A model generated the notes under the pieces. It was given only the letters and a program-made list of their open reading frames with translations, was not told where the DNA came from and ran no database searches. This document shows positions 52,542-62,423 of a DNA stretch of 64,000 nucleotides, piece after piece. The stretch is from an uncultured Bacteroidales bacterium (lineage in GTDB: Bacteria; Bacteroidota; Bacteroidia; Bacteroidales; Paludibacteraceae): NCBI GenBank assembly GCA_902769535.1, contig CACXPH010000001.1, positions 62,001 to 126,000 of the forward strand, given 5' to 3'. Positions within the stretch are counted from its first letter, which is position 1. The number at the start of each line of letters is the position of its first letter. Made by a program: the position numbers and the translations under genes.

Positions 52542-53342
52542 ATGAATAATTCTAATTTCGTCACACGCTCGTTGGTGTCAATAACGGCACTGCTTTTGCA
52601 TGTTTTCGCGATGCCTGTGTTCTTCCTGGGCTTTATATTGATATACAGCAGTCAATGGATGGCTCAGTTCCTGAACGCCGGTTTAGGAACGATCTTCAAC
52701 CTGCTTATGCTCACGAGTATATTGATCGGCGTTATGGGCATCTCACGAATCGTGATGACCGTTGTCGGTAGGGCAGTAAGGCTTAGTTGGTGGCAATACG
52801 CCTTGTGGAGTTTTGGAGAGGTATTTAGTTTCTCCTGCTTTGCAGCCCTGTACATGGCACTTGTGTATGGCGATTTCGGTTATTTCCCTGCGTTAGGCGA
52901 ATGTCTGTGTCTATCTTTCGCTACACTCAGTTATCCTTATATCCTCTTTGCGCTCCTGTTGGCCCTCATTCGTCCGGACGAAGCCGAAGCGAGCGAAGAG
53001 GACTTGGTTCGCTTTACCGACACAACCGGTCGTTTGAAGTTAGTGATTGCACACGATGTGATCCTCTATATCGAAGCACAAGAGAACTACGTCTCCATCC
53101 ACTATATGGAAGGAGAGAAGCTCAAAGAATACTCCTTACGGCAATCGATGCGCGGTATCGAAGAGTTAATGGACAAGCACGGTATCATCCGCTGTCAGCG
53201 CTCGTATTTCGTCAATCCGAGACACGTGACGGTGCTGCGCCGTGATAAAGAAGGGTTTATTCAAGCCGAGCTCGATGTACATAACAGCAAGCCCGTTCCC
53301 GTTTCACCGAAATATTACGAGCACCTGAGTCAATTGCTATAA
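52542..53342 (+). CDS. Membrane-anchored LytTR transcription regulator
   Basis: A 266-residue protein with four predicted membrane helices (about 12-35, 45-70, 85-105, 120-142) and a C-terminal LytTR DNA-binding domain (about 165-266; VILYIEAQENYVSIHY, IRCQRSYFVNPRHV). There is no receiver domain, so the membrane part probably senses the signal. The stop overlaps the rlmN start (TAATG). Repeats upstream may be its own sites. Confidence 0.85.
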   Translation: MNNSNFVTRSLVSITALLLHVFAMPVFFLGFILIYSSQWMAQFLNAGLGTIFNLLMLTSILIGVMGISRIVMTVVGRAVRLSWWQYALWSFGEVFSFSCFAALYMALVYGDFGYFPALGECLCLSFATLSYPYILFALLLALIRPDEAEASEEDLVRFTDTTGRLKLVIAHDVILYIEAQENYVSIHYMEGEKLKEYSLRQSMRGIEELMDKHGIIRCQRSYFVNPRHVTVLRRDKEGFIQAELDVHNSKPVPVSPKYYEHLSQLL

Positions 53343-54358
53343 TGGACGTATTATTAGGAAAGACATTGGAGGAACTGCAAGCAGTGGCCCTTTCGGTTGG
53401 TTTGCAGAAATTCGCTGGTAAGCAACTGGCGGAATGGCTCTATGTACGTCGGGTGACTTCGTTTGACGAGATGACGAATATCTCCTTGAAAGGTCGTGAA
53501 GCGCTCAAGGCGGCTTACACTATCGGTCGGCACGATCCGGTACGCGAAGCAGTCAGTGTGGACGGTACCCGTAAATACCTGTTTGCAATAGGAGATCAGT
53601 TCATCGAATCGGTCTATATCCCGGAAGACGACCGTGCGACGCTATGCGTATCTACACAGATGGGATGTAAGATGGGTTGTCGGTTCTGCATGACCGGCAC
53701 CTTAGGTTTTCACGGCCAGTTACCGGCAGCAGAGATACTGAACCAGATCTTCTATTTCGACGACCTGAGTAATATCGTTTATATGGGAGAAGGCGAACCG
53801 ATGGATAACCTGGATAACGTTCTTCGTTCCTTAGAGATCATGACAGCTCCTTACGGATGCGCATGGTCGCCTAAACGCATTACGGTCTCGACGGTAGGTA
53901 TCCCTGCCATGAAACGATTCCTGGACGAGAGCGAATGTCACTTGGCCGTCTCGATGCACAACCCCTTTGCGGTAGAGCGAGCCGCTATCATGCCGGCAGA
54001 GAAGATGCTGTCTATCACCGAAGTGGTACAACTGATCAAACAGTACGACTGGAGTCACCAGCGCCGCGTGAGTTTCGAATATATCTGCTGGGGCGGGTCG
54101 AATGACTCACCGCGCCACGCCAAGGAGTTGCTGCGTCTGCTCAAAGGTCTGAACTGCCGTATCAACTTAATCCGTTTCCACGAAGGTGTCGATCGTCAGT
54201 TCCCGGCATCTAACGAAAAACAAATGGAGTGGTTCCGCGATTATCTTACCGATAACGGCATCACCACTACCATTCGTCGTTCTCGAGGAGAAGATATCCT
54301 TGCTGCCTGCGGAATGCTTGTCAACGCACTATCTCAATGTGCGGATAAGCAAACGTAA
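53342..54358 (+). CDS. rlmN: 23S rRNA/tRNA adenine C2-methyltransferase RlmN
   Basis: A 338-residue radical-SAM enzyme methylating A2503 of 23S rRNA and A37 of some tRNAs. The cluster motif is CKMGCRFC (Cys109, 113, 116); catalytic cysteines are Cys102 (TLCVSTQ) and the one in DILAACGM near the C-terminus. YMGEGEPMDN and AVSMHNP are typical. Coupled to the LytTR gene; its end overlaps mscS by 38 bp. Confidence 0.96.
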   Translation: MDVLLGKTLEELQAVALSVGLQKFAGKQLAEWLYVRRVTSFDEMTNISLKGREALKAAYTIGRHDPVREAVSVDGTRKYLFAIGDQFIESVYIPEDDRATLCVSTQMGCKMGCRFCMTGTLGFHGQLPAAEILNQIFYFDDLSNIVYMGEGEPMDNLDNVLRSLEIMTAPYGCAWSPKRITVSTVGIPAMKRFLDESECHLAVSMHNPFAVERAAIMPAEKMLSITEVVQLIKQYDWSHQRRVSFEYICWGGSNDSPRHAKELLRLLKGLNCRINLIRFHEGVDRQFPASNEKQMEWFRDYLTDNGITTTIRRSRGEDILAACGMLVNALSQCADKQT

Positions 54359-55289
54359 AGCCTTGCGGCGGCAGTTCGGTATAGAAACGTTCCTGGAGTG
54401 CGAAGAACACATCCCAATAATCATCCGCACGCACCCAAGCCCGCACGACGAACGTTATATCACTCGCGTTAAGTTTCTGAAGCGCTACGAACGGTGCCGG
54501 TATAGCATCCATACGGTAGTTAACCGTGGAGAGTTGGAAGGACGATATATTGAGTTCTTTATAGAGTTTCTCCATATCCGTATCGGCCTGCAGGATACGT
54601 TCGTCGCTGTTGAGAATCGCTAAGATGGCTTGTTTACATTTCGCTGCATCCACACCGTAGGAGACACTCACCAGCCACTCCACGCGGCGCAACGGACGAC
54701 CGTTGTAATTATTGATTACGCCGTTCGAGAGTGCGCCGTTCGGCAGGATCACTACCCTATTGTCAAGCGTCAGGATCTTCGTTGACGTAATATGCACTTC
54801 CACCACCTTTCCTGTAACGCCTTGCGCTTCAATCAGATCTCCGGCTTTGAACGGTTTGAACGCCAGCAGCATCAATCCACCGGCGAAGTTCTGCACCGTT
54901 CCGGACAGCGCCATACCGATGGCCAAACCACCGGCAGCAAGTAAAGCCGCCAAAGAGGTTGTATCCACTCCGAGCGTGCTGACAGAGACGACCACTAAAA
55001 GGACAGTCATTGAGATGGAGGTGAACGAGGTCACGAACGAAGCAATCGTCGGTTCGGTATTACGACGGTCAAACATCCGCTTGAGCAGATGCTTCACCCA
55101 CCGAATTAGGAAAATACCGATGATGAAGATAAGCAATGCCGCCAGCACTTTGAGTCCGAACTGCGTCACTTTGTCCACGAAGATCTGCCAAAAGCCTTCC
55201 GGATCTTCCTTGGCCAATTCAATCATTTGTTTTGCTCCTTGTCGAACGGAGTCGGCAGGAATAATGGGAATTTCTTGAAGTAAAATCAT
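54321..55289 (-). CDS. MscS-family mechanosensitive channel
   Basis: A 322-residue channel protecting against hypo-osmotic shock. Helices at about 40-64 and 82-104, and the pore helix AAGGLAIGMALSGTVQNFAGG (about 119-139 in part) with the Gly/Ala packing of MscS, then the beta domain (GKVVEVHITSTKILTLDNR in part, LPNGALSN) and C-terminal alpha-beta domain. It has an extra N-terminal segment of about 35 residues. Convergent with rlmN; DUF4293 lies 2 nt upstream. Confidence 0.92.
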   Translation of the reverse strand: MILLQEIPIIPADSVRQGAKQMIELAKEDPEGFWQIFVDKVTQFGLKVLAALLIFIIGIFLIRWVKHLLKRMFDRRNTEPTIASFVTSFTSISMTVLLVVVSVSTLGVDTTSLAALLAAGGLAIGMALSGTVQNFAGGLMLLAFKPFKAGDLIEAQGVTGKVVEVHITSTKILTLDNRVVILPNGALSNGVINNYNGRPLRRVEWLVSVSYGVDAAKCKQAILAILNSDERILQADTDMEKLYKELNISSFQLSTVNYRMDAIPAPFVALQKLNASDITFVVRAWVRADDYWDVFFALQERFYTELPPQGFTFAYPHIEIVR

Positions 55290-55291
55290 AG

Positions 55292-55741
55292 TTATCGAAT
55301 TCTATCCGCCGCGCGAACGAGTGCCTCATCCTTGAGGATGCGCCGCGTAGCCATCATGGTTAATACTAAACAAAGGAGCGGGAATGAAGCCCACGGCAGG
55401 ATGTGCCATTCCACACCCATACTCATCTTAGCCAGCCAAATATAAATAGCCAGCACGCCGTAATAACCGAGGCAGAGCATGACCGTGAAGATATTAAGCC
55501 GCGCCTGCACCAGACGTTTCTTATAGAGGAAGATGTCGATGAGTGCCAGCAGCGGAATAAGTGCGGTTGTTACCGTCAAGCCCCAAAGGCCTTGCAGCGG
55601 TGCACCACCGAGTGCACTCAGTTCCCATACTTGCAGCGCCTCGGTCTCCGGTGTGACCAGTTGTACGACGGGTAACCAGATGAGCGCTATTCCCAAGGCC
55701 ACTACGGCCAATAAATACAATGTTTGAATACGTTGAATCAT
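55292..55741 (-). CDS. DUF4293 membrane protein
   Basis: A 149-residue protein with four membrane helices starting MIQRIQTLYLL, the hallmark of the Bacteroidota DUF4293 family. Function unknown. Same operon direction as mscS, which starts 2 nt later. Confidence 0.85.
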   Translation of the reverse strand: MIQRIQTLYLLAVVALGIALIWLPVVQLVTPETEALQVWELSALGGAPLQGLWGLTVTTALIPLLALIDIFLYKKRLVQARLNIFTVMLCLGYYGVLAIYIWLAKMSMGVEWHILPWASFPLLCLVLTMMATRRILKDEALVRAADRIR

Positions 55742-55756
55742 GTTTACTTCATTTTT

Positions 55757-55788
55757 AGTAATTTCGTAATTACGTAATTACGTAATTT
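55757..55788. repeat. Octamer array, CGTAATTA
   Basis: AGTAATTT, CGTAATTA, CGTAATTA, CGTAATTT between the acetyltransferase and DUF4293 genes. The last base belongs to the stop codon of the acetyltransferase. Confidence 0.85.
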
Positions 55789-56306
55789 TAATTTTTCATC
55801 GCTTCTTCGAGCGAAGCTACTTTATCGCCGTGGGCATTGACCCATCCTATCTGACGAGCCGGGTTGCCGACCATGAGGGCATAAGCCGGTACATCTTTCG
55901 TGACCACCGAACCGGCACCGATCAGACAGTACTCTCCTAACTCATGCCCGCACACGATGGTGGCATTCGCACCGACCGACACACCACGGTGCAGGATTGT
56001 CGGACGGTATTCATCTTTACGGCTAACCGCTGCGCGGGGGTTAATGACGTTGGTAAAGACCATAGACGGACCCAGGAACACATCGTCCTCACAGCGCACT
56101 CCCGTATAGACCGAGACGTTATTCTGGATCTTACAGTTCCGACCGAGCACTACGTCCGGCGAGATAACCACGTTCTGGCCGATATTACAATCTTCGCCAA
56201 TCGTGCAGCCACTCATTATATGGCTAAAATGCCAAATCTTAGTGCCTTTGCCTATCCGGCAACCCTCGTCCACATAGGACGACTCATGTACAAAATAATC
56301 TGCCAT
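55788..56306 (-). CDS. Sugar N-acetyltransferase, WbpD/WlbB-like
   Basis: A 172-residue left-handed beta-helix transferase. Hexapeptide repeats run from [20 protein letters not shown] to [20 protein letters not shown]. The segment [22 protein letters not shown] (in part) is typical of the enzymes that acetylate the 3-amino group of UDP-2-acetamido-3-amino-glucuronate for O-antigen or exopolysaccharide. No other such pathway genes are in view, so the exact substrate is inferred. Confidence 0.85.
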   Translation of the reverse strand: MADYFVHESSYVDEGCRIGKGTKIWHFSHIMSGCTIGEDCNIGQNVVISPDVVLGRNCKIQNNVSVYTGVRCEDDVFLGPSMVFTNVINPRAAVSRKDEYRPTILHRGVSVGANATIVCGHELGEYCLIGAGSVVTKDVPAYALMVGNPARQIGWVNAHGDKVASLEEAMKN

Positions 56307-56314
56307 ATTACGTA

Positions 56315-57355
56315 TTATTGCGTTACTGTTTTAACATTATATTTTACGATCTTGTAGCGTGAGCAGGCGGCAAAAATGCCGTATCCGTTCGCAACATTCG
56401 AATAGATCTGAACATCTTCTTCCTGACCGAATATGTCGCTCATTTCCGCTCCGAGATCAAAATCGCTGTCATTATAGTCGTTACGCGCCTTATACATCGA
56501 ACGACGGTAGAGATACGAAGCGTCGCTGTGCGCATTGAAACTGACGGTCATCGAATCAATCGTCACATCTAAGATTTCCACATTCGGCAGATATGACATA
56601 TTCGAGTACGGAATCTCGAGGTTCAAGAAATAGGCGTTTGAATAACCGGGATGGAAGAACAACTCGTACCGTGAACCGATACTGGTTTGACCGGCAGTTG
56701 TATTGTCCGAATTGGCAATGAGTTGGTCATACGAACGAATGTACGTTACCGTTTCACGTTGATGGTCCATACGTGACCCGCTTTTATACCTGATATCCAG
56801 CGCGCAGGAGACACTCACTCCCAGAATCGCATCCTCATAAGGATAGTTCTGCAGGAGAAGGGACAGTTCCACATAACTCAGGTTCTTAACTCGAAATAAG
56901 GTATTCGCCTGTCCGTTGAAATCCCATACCTGACACCAAGGTTTATGCACGATCGTCTGCTCGGCTGTAATCGTATCATAGTTCTGGTGCGAAGCCCGAA
57001 TACGAATGGTCTCACCGGCACGCAAAGCAGAGTCTAAACTAATAGTGAAGTACTGATCTACCTGGCGCCCTTTATTCATTATTGTACGCGTGTGCATCTT
57101 TTGCCATGCTTGCCCACCACGTTGTATCTCCACTGTGGCAGAAGGCATTCTGTAGTCTGTAAACGTGAAATACGAACTGTCGTTAAGGAAGAACCGCGAG
57201 CGCGAGACATAGGCCTTGACGATCGTATCGCCTTCACTCACTTCAGCCTGCAGTACCAATTTAGGCTCCGTTATCTCGCCTTCATACTCAATTGGCCGCT
57301 CGCAAGAGGAAAGGACGAAAAGCAGGGTTAGTATGTATAAAAACGCTCGTTTCAT
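56315..57355 (-). CDS. DUF4249 lipoprotein
   Basis: A 346-residue lipoprotein (lipobox LSSC) of the DUF4249 family ([20 protein letters not shown] in part, then beta-rich sequence). DUF4249 genes in Bacteroidota almost always follow a TonB receptor, as here, where the start overlaps the receptor stop by one base (TGATG). Probably the surface partner of that receptor. The stop codon lies in CGTAATTA-like octamers. Confidence 0.88.
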   Translation of the reverse strand: MKRAFLYILTLLFVLSSCERPIEYEGEITEPKLVLQAEVSEGDTIVKAYVSRSRFFLNDSSYFTFTDYRMPSATVEIQRGGQAWQKMHTRTIMNKGRQVDQYFTISLDSALRAGETIRIRASHQNYDTITAEQTIVHKPWCQVWDFNGQANTLFRVKNLSYVELSLLLQNYPYEDAILGVSVSCALDIRYKSGSRMDHQRETVTYIRSYDQLIANSDNTTAGQTSIGSRYELFFHPGYSNAYFLNLEIPYSNMSYLPNVEILDVTIDSMTVSFNAHSDASYLYRRSMYKARNDYNDSDFDLGAEMSDIFGQEEDVQIYSNVANGYGIFAACSRYKIVKYNVKTVTQ

Positions 57356-59769
57356 CAGAACTTAAAGGTATAGCTCACGCTGGGTATAATCGGGAACAGG
57401 CTTAGTTTGTATAAGTTATGTCCACTTACATAGACCAGGAAGGGGTTAAAATTACAATAGGCATTATAGACGGACATATTCACCACGTGCTCAAACTCCG
57501 GGTGTTTTTTGCCATGCAAGTGACAGGTTGCGCCCAAGTCCAAACGGTGATAGTCCGGCATCTTGTAGTTGTTACGTTCCTCAATGATAGGCACTTCCGT
57601 ACCATTTACCTGATCATTAAACAAATAATCCGTTGTGCGTTGCAAGGCAAGCGTTCCGCGCGTGCCCGTACCGTAAATAAAGGTAGCGGCAATCTCCCAC
57701 TTTTTGTTGATCTGATACTGGAGCGTGACGCTCAGGTCATGCTCTCGGTCGTACTTGGCATGGAAGGGTTTGCCGAAGTTGATCTCTTGTCCCTCGCGGT
57801 TGAACTGCCTCATCGTGCGCGACCAGGTGTAACCGATCCATCCGGTTACCGGTCCCACTTTGCGCTGGAGCAGCATTTCCACACCATAACTCCATCCGTC
57901 ACCTACGCTGACCAGTTCTTCCCAGTTACGCGCAGACAGGTACGACGCGCCGTCTTTATATTCAATGAGGTTAACCATTCGCTTATAGTAGCCTTCGACG
58001 GACAGTTCCACTTGGTTGCAGATATTATACGTAATACCTACGGCAGCCTGCATGGCACGCATCGGCGGTATGTTTTTCGTCACCGGCACCCAGAGGTCTG
58101 TAGGCAGCGAAACCGAACTGTTCGACAGCATATGCACGTACTGCGACATATAAGCGTACGACAGTTTGAGTGCCAGATCCTTGTAGGGCAAGAACCGCAT
58201 TCCCACACGCGGTTCAAGCGACGGATAGGTCTTGCCGTTAATATGATACAGACCGGCATGCAGGCCATAGTTGAGACGATACCATTTACAGGGCGTATAG
58301 GTGTGCTCGAAATAGATATTGGCTTCGTGCGCACGCAGCATTTGTCCGGCCACTAAAGTCGTGTCGTATGAGAGAGCATCCATATTAGCCGACAGCGACT
58401 GTACCTGCGGACGGAACATATGATAGGTATAGTTCGCACCGAAATGAATCTCATGCTTGTTCGTCGGTCGCCATTCGAAATTGGTCTGCGCCAAGAGATC
58501 CATGATATACGAGTTATAACGCATCGTCATCTCACTTTCGGTCGTTTTACTTTCTGCGGTCTCGCTCTCATTCATTCCCACAGACAAGTTGTATTTATAA
58601 CGAGTAAAACTCACCTGCGTGGTGTTGTAGATACGGCCGTTGAAGCGGTGTTCGTAGTTGACGGCGCCAAAGAGGTTTCCCCAGTTATAGCGCATCTTCA
58701 TACGTGCCGAGTAGCCATTTCCTAAGTCATTTTCCCGTATTCGGGCATAGACTACGTCATCCCCCCAGTACAGTGAACCGCTTAACTTATCGTTCTCCGA
58801 GAAGATATGCGTCAGTTTGGCATTCAGGTCATAGAAATAATAACCTCCTGTCGTTGTTTCTTGTCCATTCGATTCGGAGGCTGTTACCGCCGCCGCGATA
58901 GGTGCCATAAAGAGGTCATAGAGCGTCCGGCGCGCAGAGATATTAAAGGTTGTCTGGCCCTTGATGCCTTCGTTGTTCTTATAGCTCTGCCAATCTTTTT
59001 TATTCCAGTATATCGGGCCTTCCACACTCAGTTTGGTAGAGATTAGACCTACGGTCAGGTTGCCATGGTAACCATACGCATCACCGTCTTTCTGCCTTAC
59101 ATCAATGATAGACGAGAGACGTCCGCCATACCTCGCAGGGAAATTACCCTTGTATAAGGTCACGTTCTTCACTGCGTCCGCATTAAAGACCGAGAAGAAG
59201 CCTAACATATGGTTCACCGAATAGAGGGGCACGCCGTCTAACATGATCAGGTTCTCGTCCGGTCCACCACCTCGTACGTACATTCCCGCCGAACCTTCGG
59301 TTCCGGACTGCACGCCAGGCAGTAACTGTATTGCCTTGAGGATATCCACCTCGCCGCCAATGGCCGGGATACCTTTGATGGTGTTTATTGGCACTTCGAC
59401 CGCGGACATCTGCACAGCATGCACACCGCTTACGGCAGAATGCGCCTCGACAGTCACTTCCTGCAGTTCCGTATTGGTCGTCAGTACCGCCTGTATGACC
59501 GTATCCTGATTGAGCAGAAACGGCTCGAGGCGTAGGGGCTCATAGCCCACATAACTGATAAACAGTTGCACGGAGTCTTCCTTGATCGTGAGCGAATAGA
59601 AACCACTGTTATTCGTCGTTGTTCCTTGTTGAGTAGGCATCGCAATGACGGCTGCGCCGATTAGACGCTCGCCGGTCTGCTTGTCCGTCACATAACCGTT
59701 AATCGTATAGTTCTTCGCGAGAAGAACCAAGGGCAGACTAAGTAATATACCTACTAAACAACGCTTCAA
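57355..59769 (-). CDS. TonB-dependent receptor of the DUF4249 pair
   Basis: An 804-residue outer-membrane transporter. Signal peptide 1-18, carboxypeptidase-like domain (GYVTDKQTGERLIGAAVIAM, 25-100), plug (GVQSGTEGSAGMYVRGGGPDE in part, MLDGVPLYSVNH) and a barrel ending PSVSYTFKF. Pairs with the DUF4249 lipoprotein. The substrate is unknown, but this class is often linked to peptides or metal complexes. It ends the operon started by fumarase-M23-dxr-rseP (gap to rseP 4 nt). Confidence 0.9.
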   Translation of the reverse strand: MKRCLVGILLSLPLVLLAKNYTINGYVTDKQTGERLIGAAVIAMPTQQGTTTNNSGFYSLTIKEDSVQLFISYVGYEPLRLEPFLLNQDTVIQAVLTTNTELQEVTVEAHSAVSGVHAVQMSAVEVPINTIKGIPAIGGEVDILKAIQLLPGVQSGTEGSAGMYVRGGGPDENLIMLDGVPLYSVNHMLGFFSVFNADAVKNVTLYKGNFPARYGGRLSSIIDVRQKDGDAYGYHGNLTVGLISTKLSVEGPIYWNKKDWQSYKNNEGIKGQTTFNISARRTLYDLFMAPIAAAVTASESNGQETTTGGYYFYDLNAKLTHIFSENDKLSGSLYWGDDVVYARIRENDLGNGYSARMKMRYNWGNLFGAVNYEHRFNGRIYNTTQVSFTRYKYNLSVGMNESETAESKTTESEMTMRYNSYIMDLLAQTNFEWRPTNKHEIHFGANYTYHMFRPQVQSLSANMDALSYDTTLVAGQMLRAHEANIYFEHTYTPCKWYRLNYGLHAGLYHINGKTYPSLEPRVGMRFLPYKDLALKLSYAYMSQYVHMLSNSSVSLPTDLWVPVTKNIPPMRAMQAAVGITYNICNQVELSVEGYYKRMVNLIEYKDGASYLSARNWEELVSVGDGWSYGVEMLLQRKVGPVTGWIGYTWSRTMRQFNREGQEINFGKPFHAKYDREHDLSVTLQYQINKKWEIAATFIYGTGTRGTLALQRTTDYLFNDQVNGTEVPIIEERNNYKMPDYHRLDLGATCHLHGKKHPEFEHVVNMSVYNAYCNFNPFLVYVSGHNLYKLSLFPIIPSVSYTFKF

Positions 59770-59773
59770 GTGC

Positions 59774-61207
59774 TTAGAAGAACAGTTTTAGTATATCATT
59801 TCCGTTCGCCAGGATGAGCAAGGCGATGAGGATCCAGAAACCGATGGTATTGGCTTTCTCGAGGAACTTATCGCTGGGTTTACGACGCGTGATCATCTCC
59901 ACGAGCAGGAAGAGGATATATCCGCCGTCCAATGCCGGGATCGGCAGGAAGTTCATGAAGGCTAAGATGATACTCAAGAAGCCGGTCATGTGCCAGAAGG
60001 CGTACCAACTCCAGTAAGCCGGGAACATCGAACCAATCGCACCGAAGCCGCCGAGCGACTGCGCTCCTTCTTTGGTGAAGACGAGGCGGAACTGCTTGAC
60101 GTACATCGCCAGGATATCCCATCCGTATTTGATTCCGGCCGGAATCGATTGGAAGAAGTTATAATCGGTGTGTTCGAACTCGAAGATATTCCATCGGATC
60201 GAGACACCCATTAGGGCTTGGTCTCCGATGAACATATGCGCAGTCTGCAGTTCACCTGCACGGTAGTAGTCGACCGTCACGGAATCGCACGCATGGCGCT
60301 GTAACTCTTCGGTCATGAGGACGTTACACGGCGTGGGCACACCGCCTACGGCTACGATGCTATCACCTTTCTGCAGGCCGGCATAGTAGGCAGCATTATC
60401 CGGGAAGACCGAATCAATGACGCAGGGGATCCATTCGGATACAAGCACAAAACGTTTCTTCTTGTAGGTCTTATCTGCCCTACCCTTCTCGCGCTCGGCC
60501 TTGTCAAAGGCGTTCTGCTGCGCCAGATAGCGCGTACCGAGGTCTTCGGACATCACTAACTGCACGGTGTCGTTTCCGCGCAGCACCGTCACGTTGCGCT
60601 TGCCCTCGATGATGATGGACTGAACGGCGTCACTTAAGGTCTCAGGTTCCTGCCCGTCGATGAACAGGATCTTATCTTGCTGCGCAAAACCTTCGTCCAC
60701 CATGATCTGCGAGTAGTACAGACCGGTGTTCACGTTACGCAGCGGCAGGGTGTCCTGACCCCAGTGCCAGAGGAGCATCATGAAGATGATGAGGGCACCG
60801 ATGAAGTTGACGAGGATACCACCGAGGATGATGAGCATGCGTTGCCAAGCGGGCTTGGAGCGGAACTCCCAGGCTTGCGGTTCGGACGCCAAGTCATCGG
60901 TCGAATGCGTCTCATCGACCATACCGGCAATCGCACAGTAACCGCCGAGCGGCAACCATCCGAGACCCCAAGTTGTGGACTCCGGGTGCTTGGACCATTC
61001 GTCATCCTCTTCGTCGTTCTTACAGAAGAACTTAAAATGCCATTTGCCGTCGAATTTCTTCATCTGCGCGAGGCTGAACCAAGGGTTGAAGAACAAGTAG
61101 AACTTCTCCACACGCACATGGAAAATCTTGGCGAACGTGAAATGTCCGAGCTCGTGAATGAACACGAGGAAGGACAATGCTAATATCAATTGTATTGCTT
61201 GAATCAT
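59774..61207 (-). CDS. rseP: Site-2 protease RseP
   Basis: A 477-residue intramembrane zinc protease. HELGH at residues 18-22 gives two zinc ligands and the catalytic Glu; the third lies in NFLPIPALDGG (Asp about 427). Two PDZ-like regions lie between the membrane parts (FVLVSEWIPCVIDSVFPDNAAYYAG in part). It cleaves anti-sigma factors and signal-peptide remnants. Follows dxr, the common Bacteroidota order. Confidence 0.95.
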   Translation of the reverse strand: MIQAIQLILALSFLVFIHELGHFTFAKIFHVRVEKFYLFFNPWFSLAQMKKFDGKWHFKFFCKNDEEDDEWSKHPESTTWGLGWLPLGGYCAIAGMVDETHSTDDLASEPQAWEFRSKPAWQRMLIILGGILVNFIGALIIFMMLLWHWGQDTLPLRNVNTGLYYSQIMVDEGFAQQDKILFIDGQEPETLSDAVQSIIIEGKRNVTVLRGNDTVQLVMSEDLGTRYLAQQNAFDKAEREKGRADKTYKKKRFVLVSEWIPCVIDSVFPDNAAYYAGLQKGDSIVAVGGVPTPCNVLMTEELQRHACDSVTVDYYRAGELQTAHMFIGDQALMGVSIRWNIFEFEHTDYNFFQSIPAGIKYGWDILAMYVKQFRLVFTKEGAQSLGGFGAIGSMFPAYWSWYAFWHMTGFLSIILAFMNFLPIPALDGGYILFLLVEMITRRKPSDKFLEKANTIGFWILIALLILANGNDILKLFF

Positions 61208-61217
61208 AAATCTTTTT

Positions 61218-61249
61218 CGTTATTACGTAATTACGTTATTACGACAGTT
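61218..61249. repeat. Octamer array at the dxr stop
   Basis: CGTTATTA, CGTAATTA, CGTTATTA, CGACAGTT (plus strand). The TAA stop of dxr is in the third unit. Confidence 0.85.
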
Positions 61250-62423
61250 GTTGTTCCGCGAGGCGGCGAGCCGCAGTATCCGTCGCCACGTAATCTTCGT
61301 AGGTCGGTTTGGCGATGAAGGCGGCTTTGACCATCGTCTGAGCGATGACGTCACTCATCTGCAGGAAGCCGCAGCGTCCTTCGCGGAAGGCGAGGTTCAC
61401 CACTTCATTCGCCGCATTGAGTACACACGGTATATTGCCTCCGCGCCGCATCGCTTCGTAGGCCAGGCCTAAGTTCGGGAAGCGGTTGAGGTCCGGTTGC
61501 TCGAAGGTCAGGTCCTTGAGTGCGAACAGATCCGCACGCGGGAAATCGGATGCCAGACGTTCCGGGAAAGAGAGGGCGTATTGGATAGGCAGCCGCATGT
61601 CCGGTGCACCGAGTTGGGCCTTGATAGCGCCGTCCGTGAACTGCACGGCCGAATGGACGATCGACTGCGGGTGCACCAGCACCTGTATCTTCTCCACGGG
61701 CACGCCGAAGAGCCACTTGGCTTCGATCACCTCGAAGCCTTTGTTCATCATCGAGGCGGAGTCAATCGTGATCTTCGCCCCCATCTCCCAGTTCGGGTGC
61801 TTGAGGGCATCTGCGGCGGTGACAGTTTTCATCTGCTCGAGGCTGAAGGTGCGGAACGGTCCTCCGCTGGCGGTCAGCAATATCTTCTCTATCTCGCTGC
61901 GGTCTTCGCCTACGAGGGATTGGAAGATCGCACTGTGCTCGCTGTCCACCGGCAGTATCGGCGCATGGTGCTGCAGCGCTAGGTCACAGATGATCTCACC
62001 CGCTACGACCAGCGTCTCTTTGTTCGCGAGCGCGATAGTCTTACCGGCTTTGATAGCTTCGATAGTCGGTCGCAGTCCGGCGTAGCCCACCATAGCGGCC
62101 ACCACCACATCGACAGACGGCATCGTCACCACTTCGGCTATCGAATCCGCACCGGCCCATACTTTTCCCTGATAACTGATAGCTGACAACTGATCACTCA
62201 ATGCCCCATACAGGCTCTCGTCGGCGATGCAGACCACCTCAGGTTTGAACTCCTTCGCCTGTTCCACCAGTTTGTCGATGCTCCTGTGCGCGCACAGCGC
62301 ATATACACTATATCTATCCGGGTACGCACGCACAATATCGAGCGTCTGCGTACCTATCGAACCGGTGCTCCCTAAGATCGCTAACTCTTTCACTCGTTCA
62401 TTCGTTAACTCGTTACTTACCAT
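61239..62423 (-). CDS. dxr: 1-deoxy-D-xylulose-5-phosphate reductoisomerase
   Basis: A 394-residue enzyme of the MEP isoprenoid pathway: NADPH site LAILGSTGSIGTQTLDI, LANKETLVVAGE, PVDSEHSAIFQ, ASGGPFRT, HPNWEMGAKITID, SMMNKGFEVIEA, HPQSIVHS. I start it at 62423 since the longer frame has 14 unrelated residues before MVSNELTN. Residues 2-13 come from an octamer array and residues about 76-87 (SDQLSAISYQG) from a heptamer array; the latter replaces rather than lengthens the Bacteroides sequence. Overlaps the M23 gene by 7 bp. Confidence 0.95.
   Translation of the reverse strand: MVSNELTNERVKELAILGSTGSIGTQTLDIVRAYPDRYSVYALCAHRSIDKLVEQAKEFKPEVVCIADESLYGALSDQLSAISYQGKVWAGADSIAEVVTMPSVDVVVAAMVGYAGLRPTIEAIKAGKTIALANKETLVVAGEIICDLALQHHAPILPVDSEHSAIFQSLVGEDRSEIEKILLTASGGPFRTFSLEQMKTVTAADALKHPNWEMGAKITIDSASMMNKGFEVIEAKWLFGVPVEKIQVLVHPQSIVHSAVQFTDGAIKAQLGAPDMRLPIQYALSFPERLASDFPRADLFALKDLTFEQPDLNRFPNLGLAYEAMRRGGNIPCVLNAANEVVNLAFREGRCGFLQMSDVIAQTMVKAAFIAKPTYEDYVATDTAARRLAEQQLS
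62169..62203. repeat. In-frame heptamer array in dxr, NNNTCAG core
   Basis: Minus-strand units TGATCAG, TTGTCAG, CTATCAG, TTATCAG, encoding DQLSAISYQ. Same family as the two arrays in mfd and the one before the DAHP synthase. Confidence 0.88.
62384..62415. repeat. In-frame octamer array at the start of dxr
   Basis: Minus-strand units TAACGAGT, TAACGAAT, GAACGAGT, GAAAGAGT encode NELTNERVKEL, immediately after the ATG. Confidence 0.8.

Noticed and set aside
57418-58356. 312-codon frame opposite the second TonB receptor
   Set aside because: Shadow of the barrel region with no domain.
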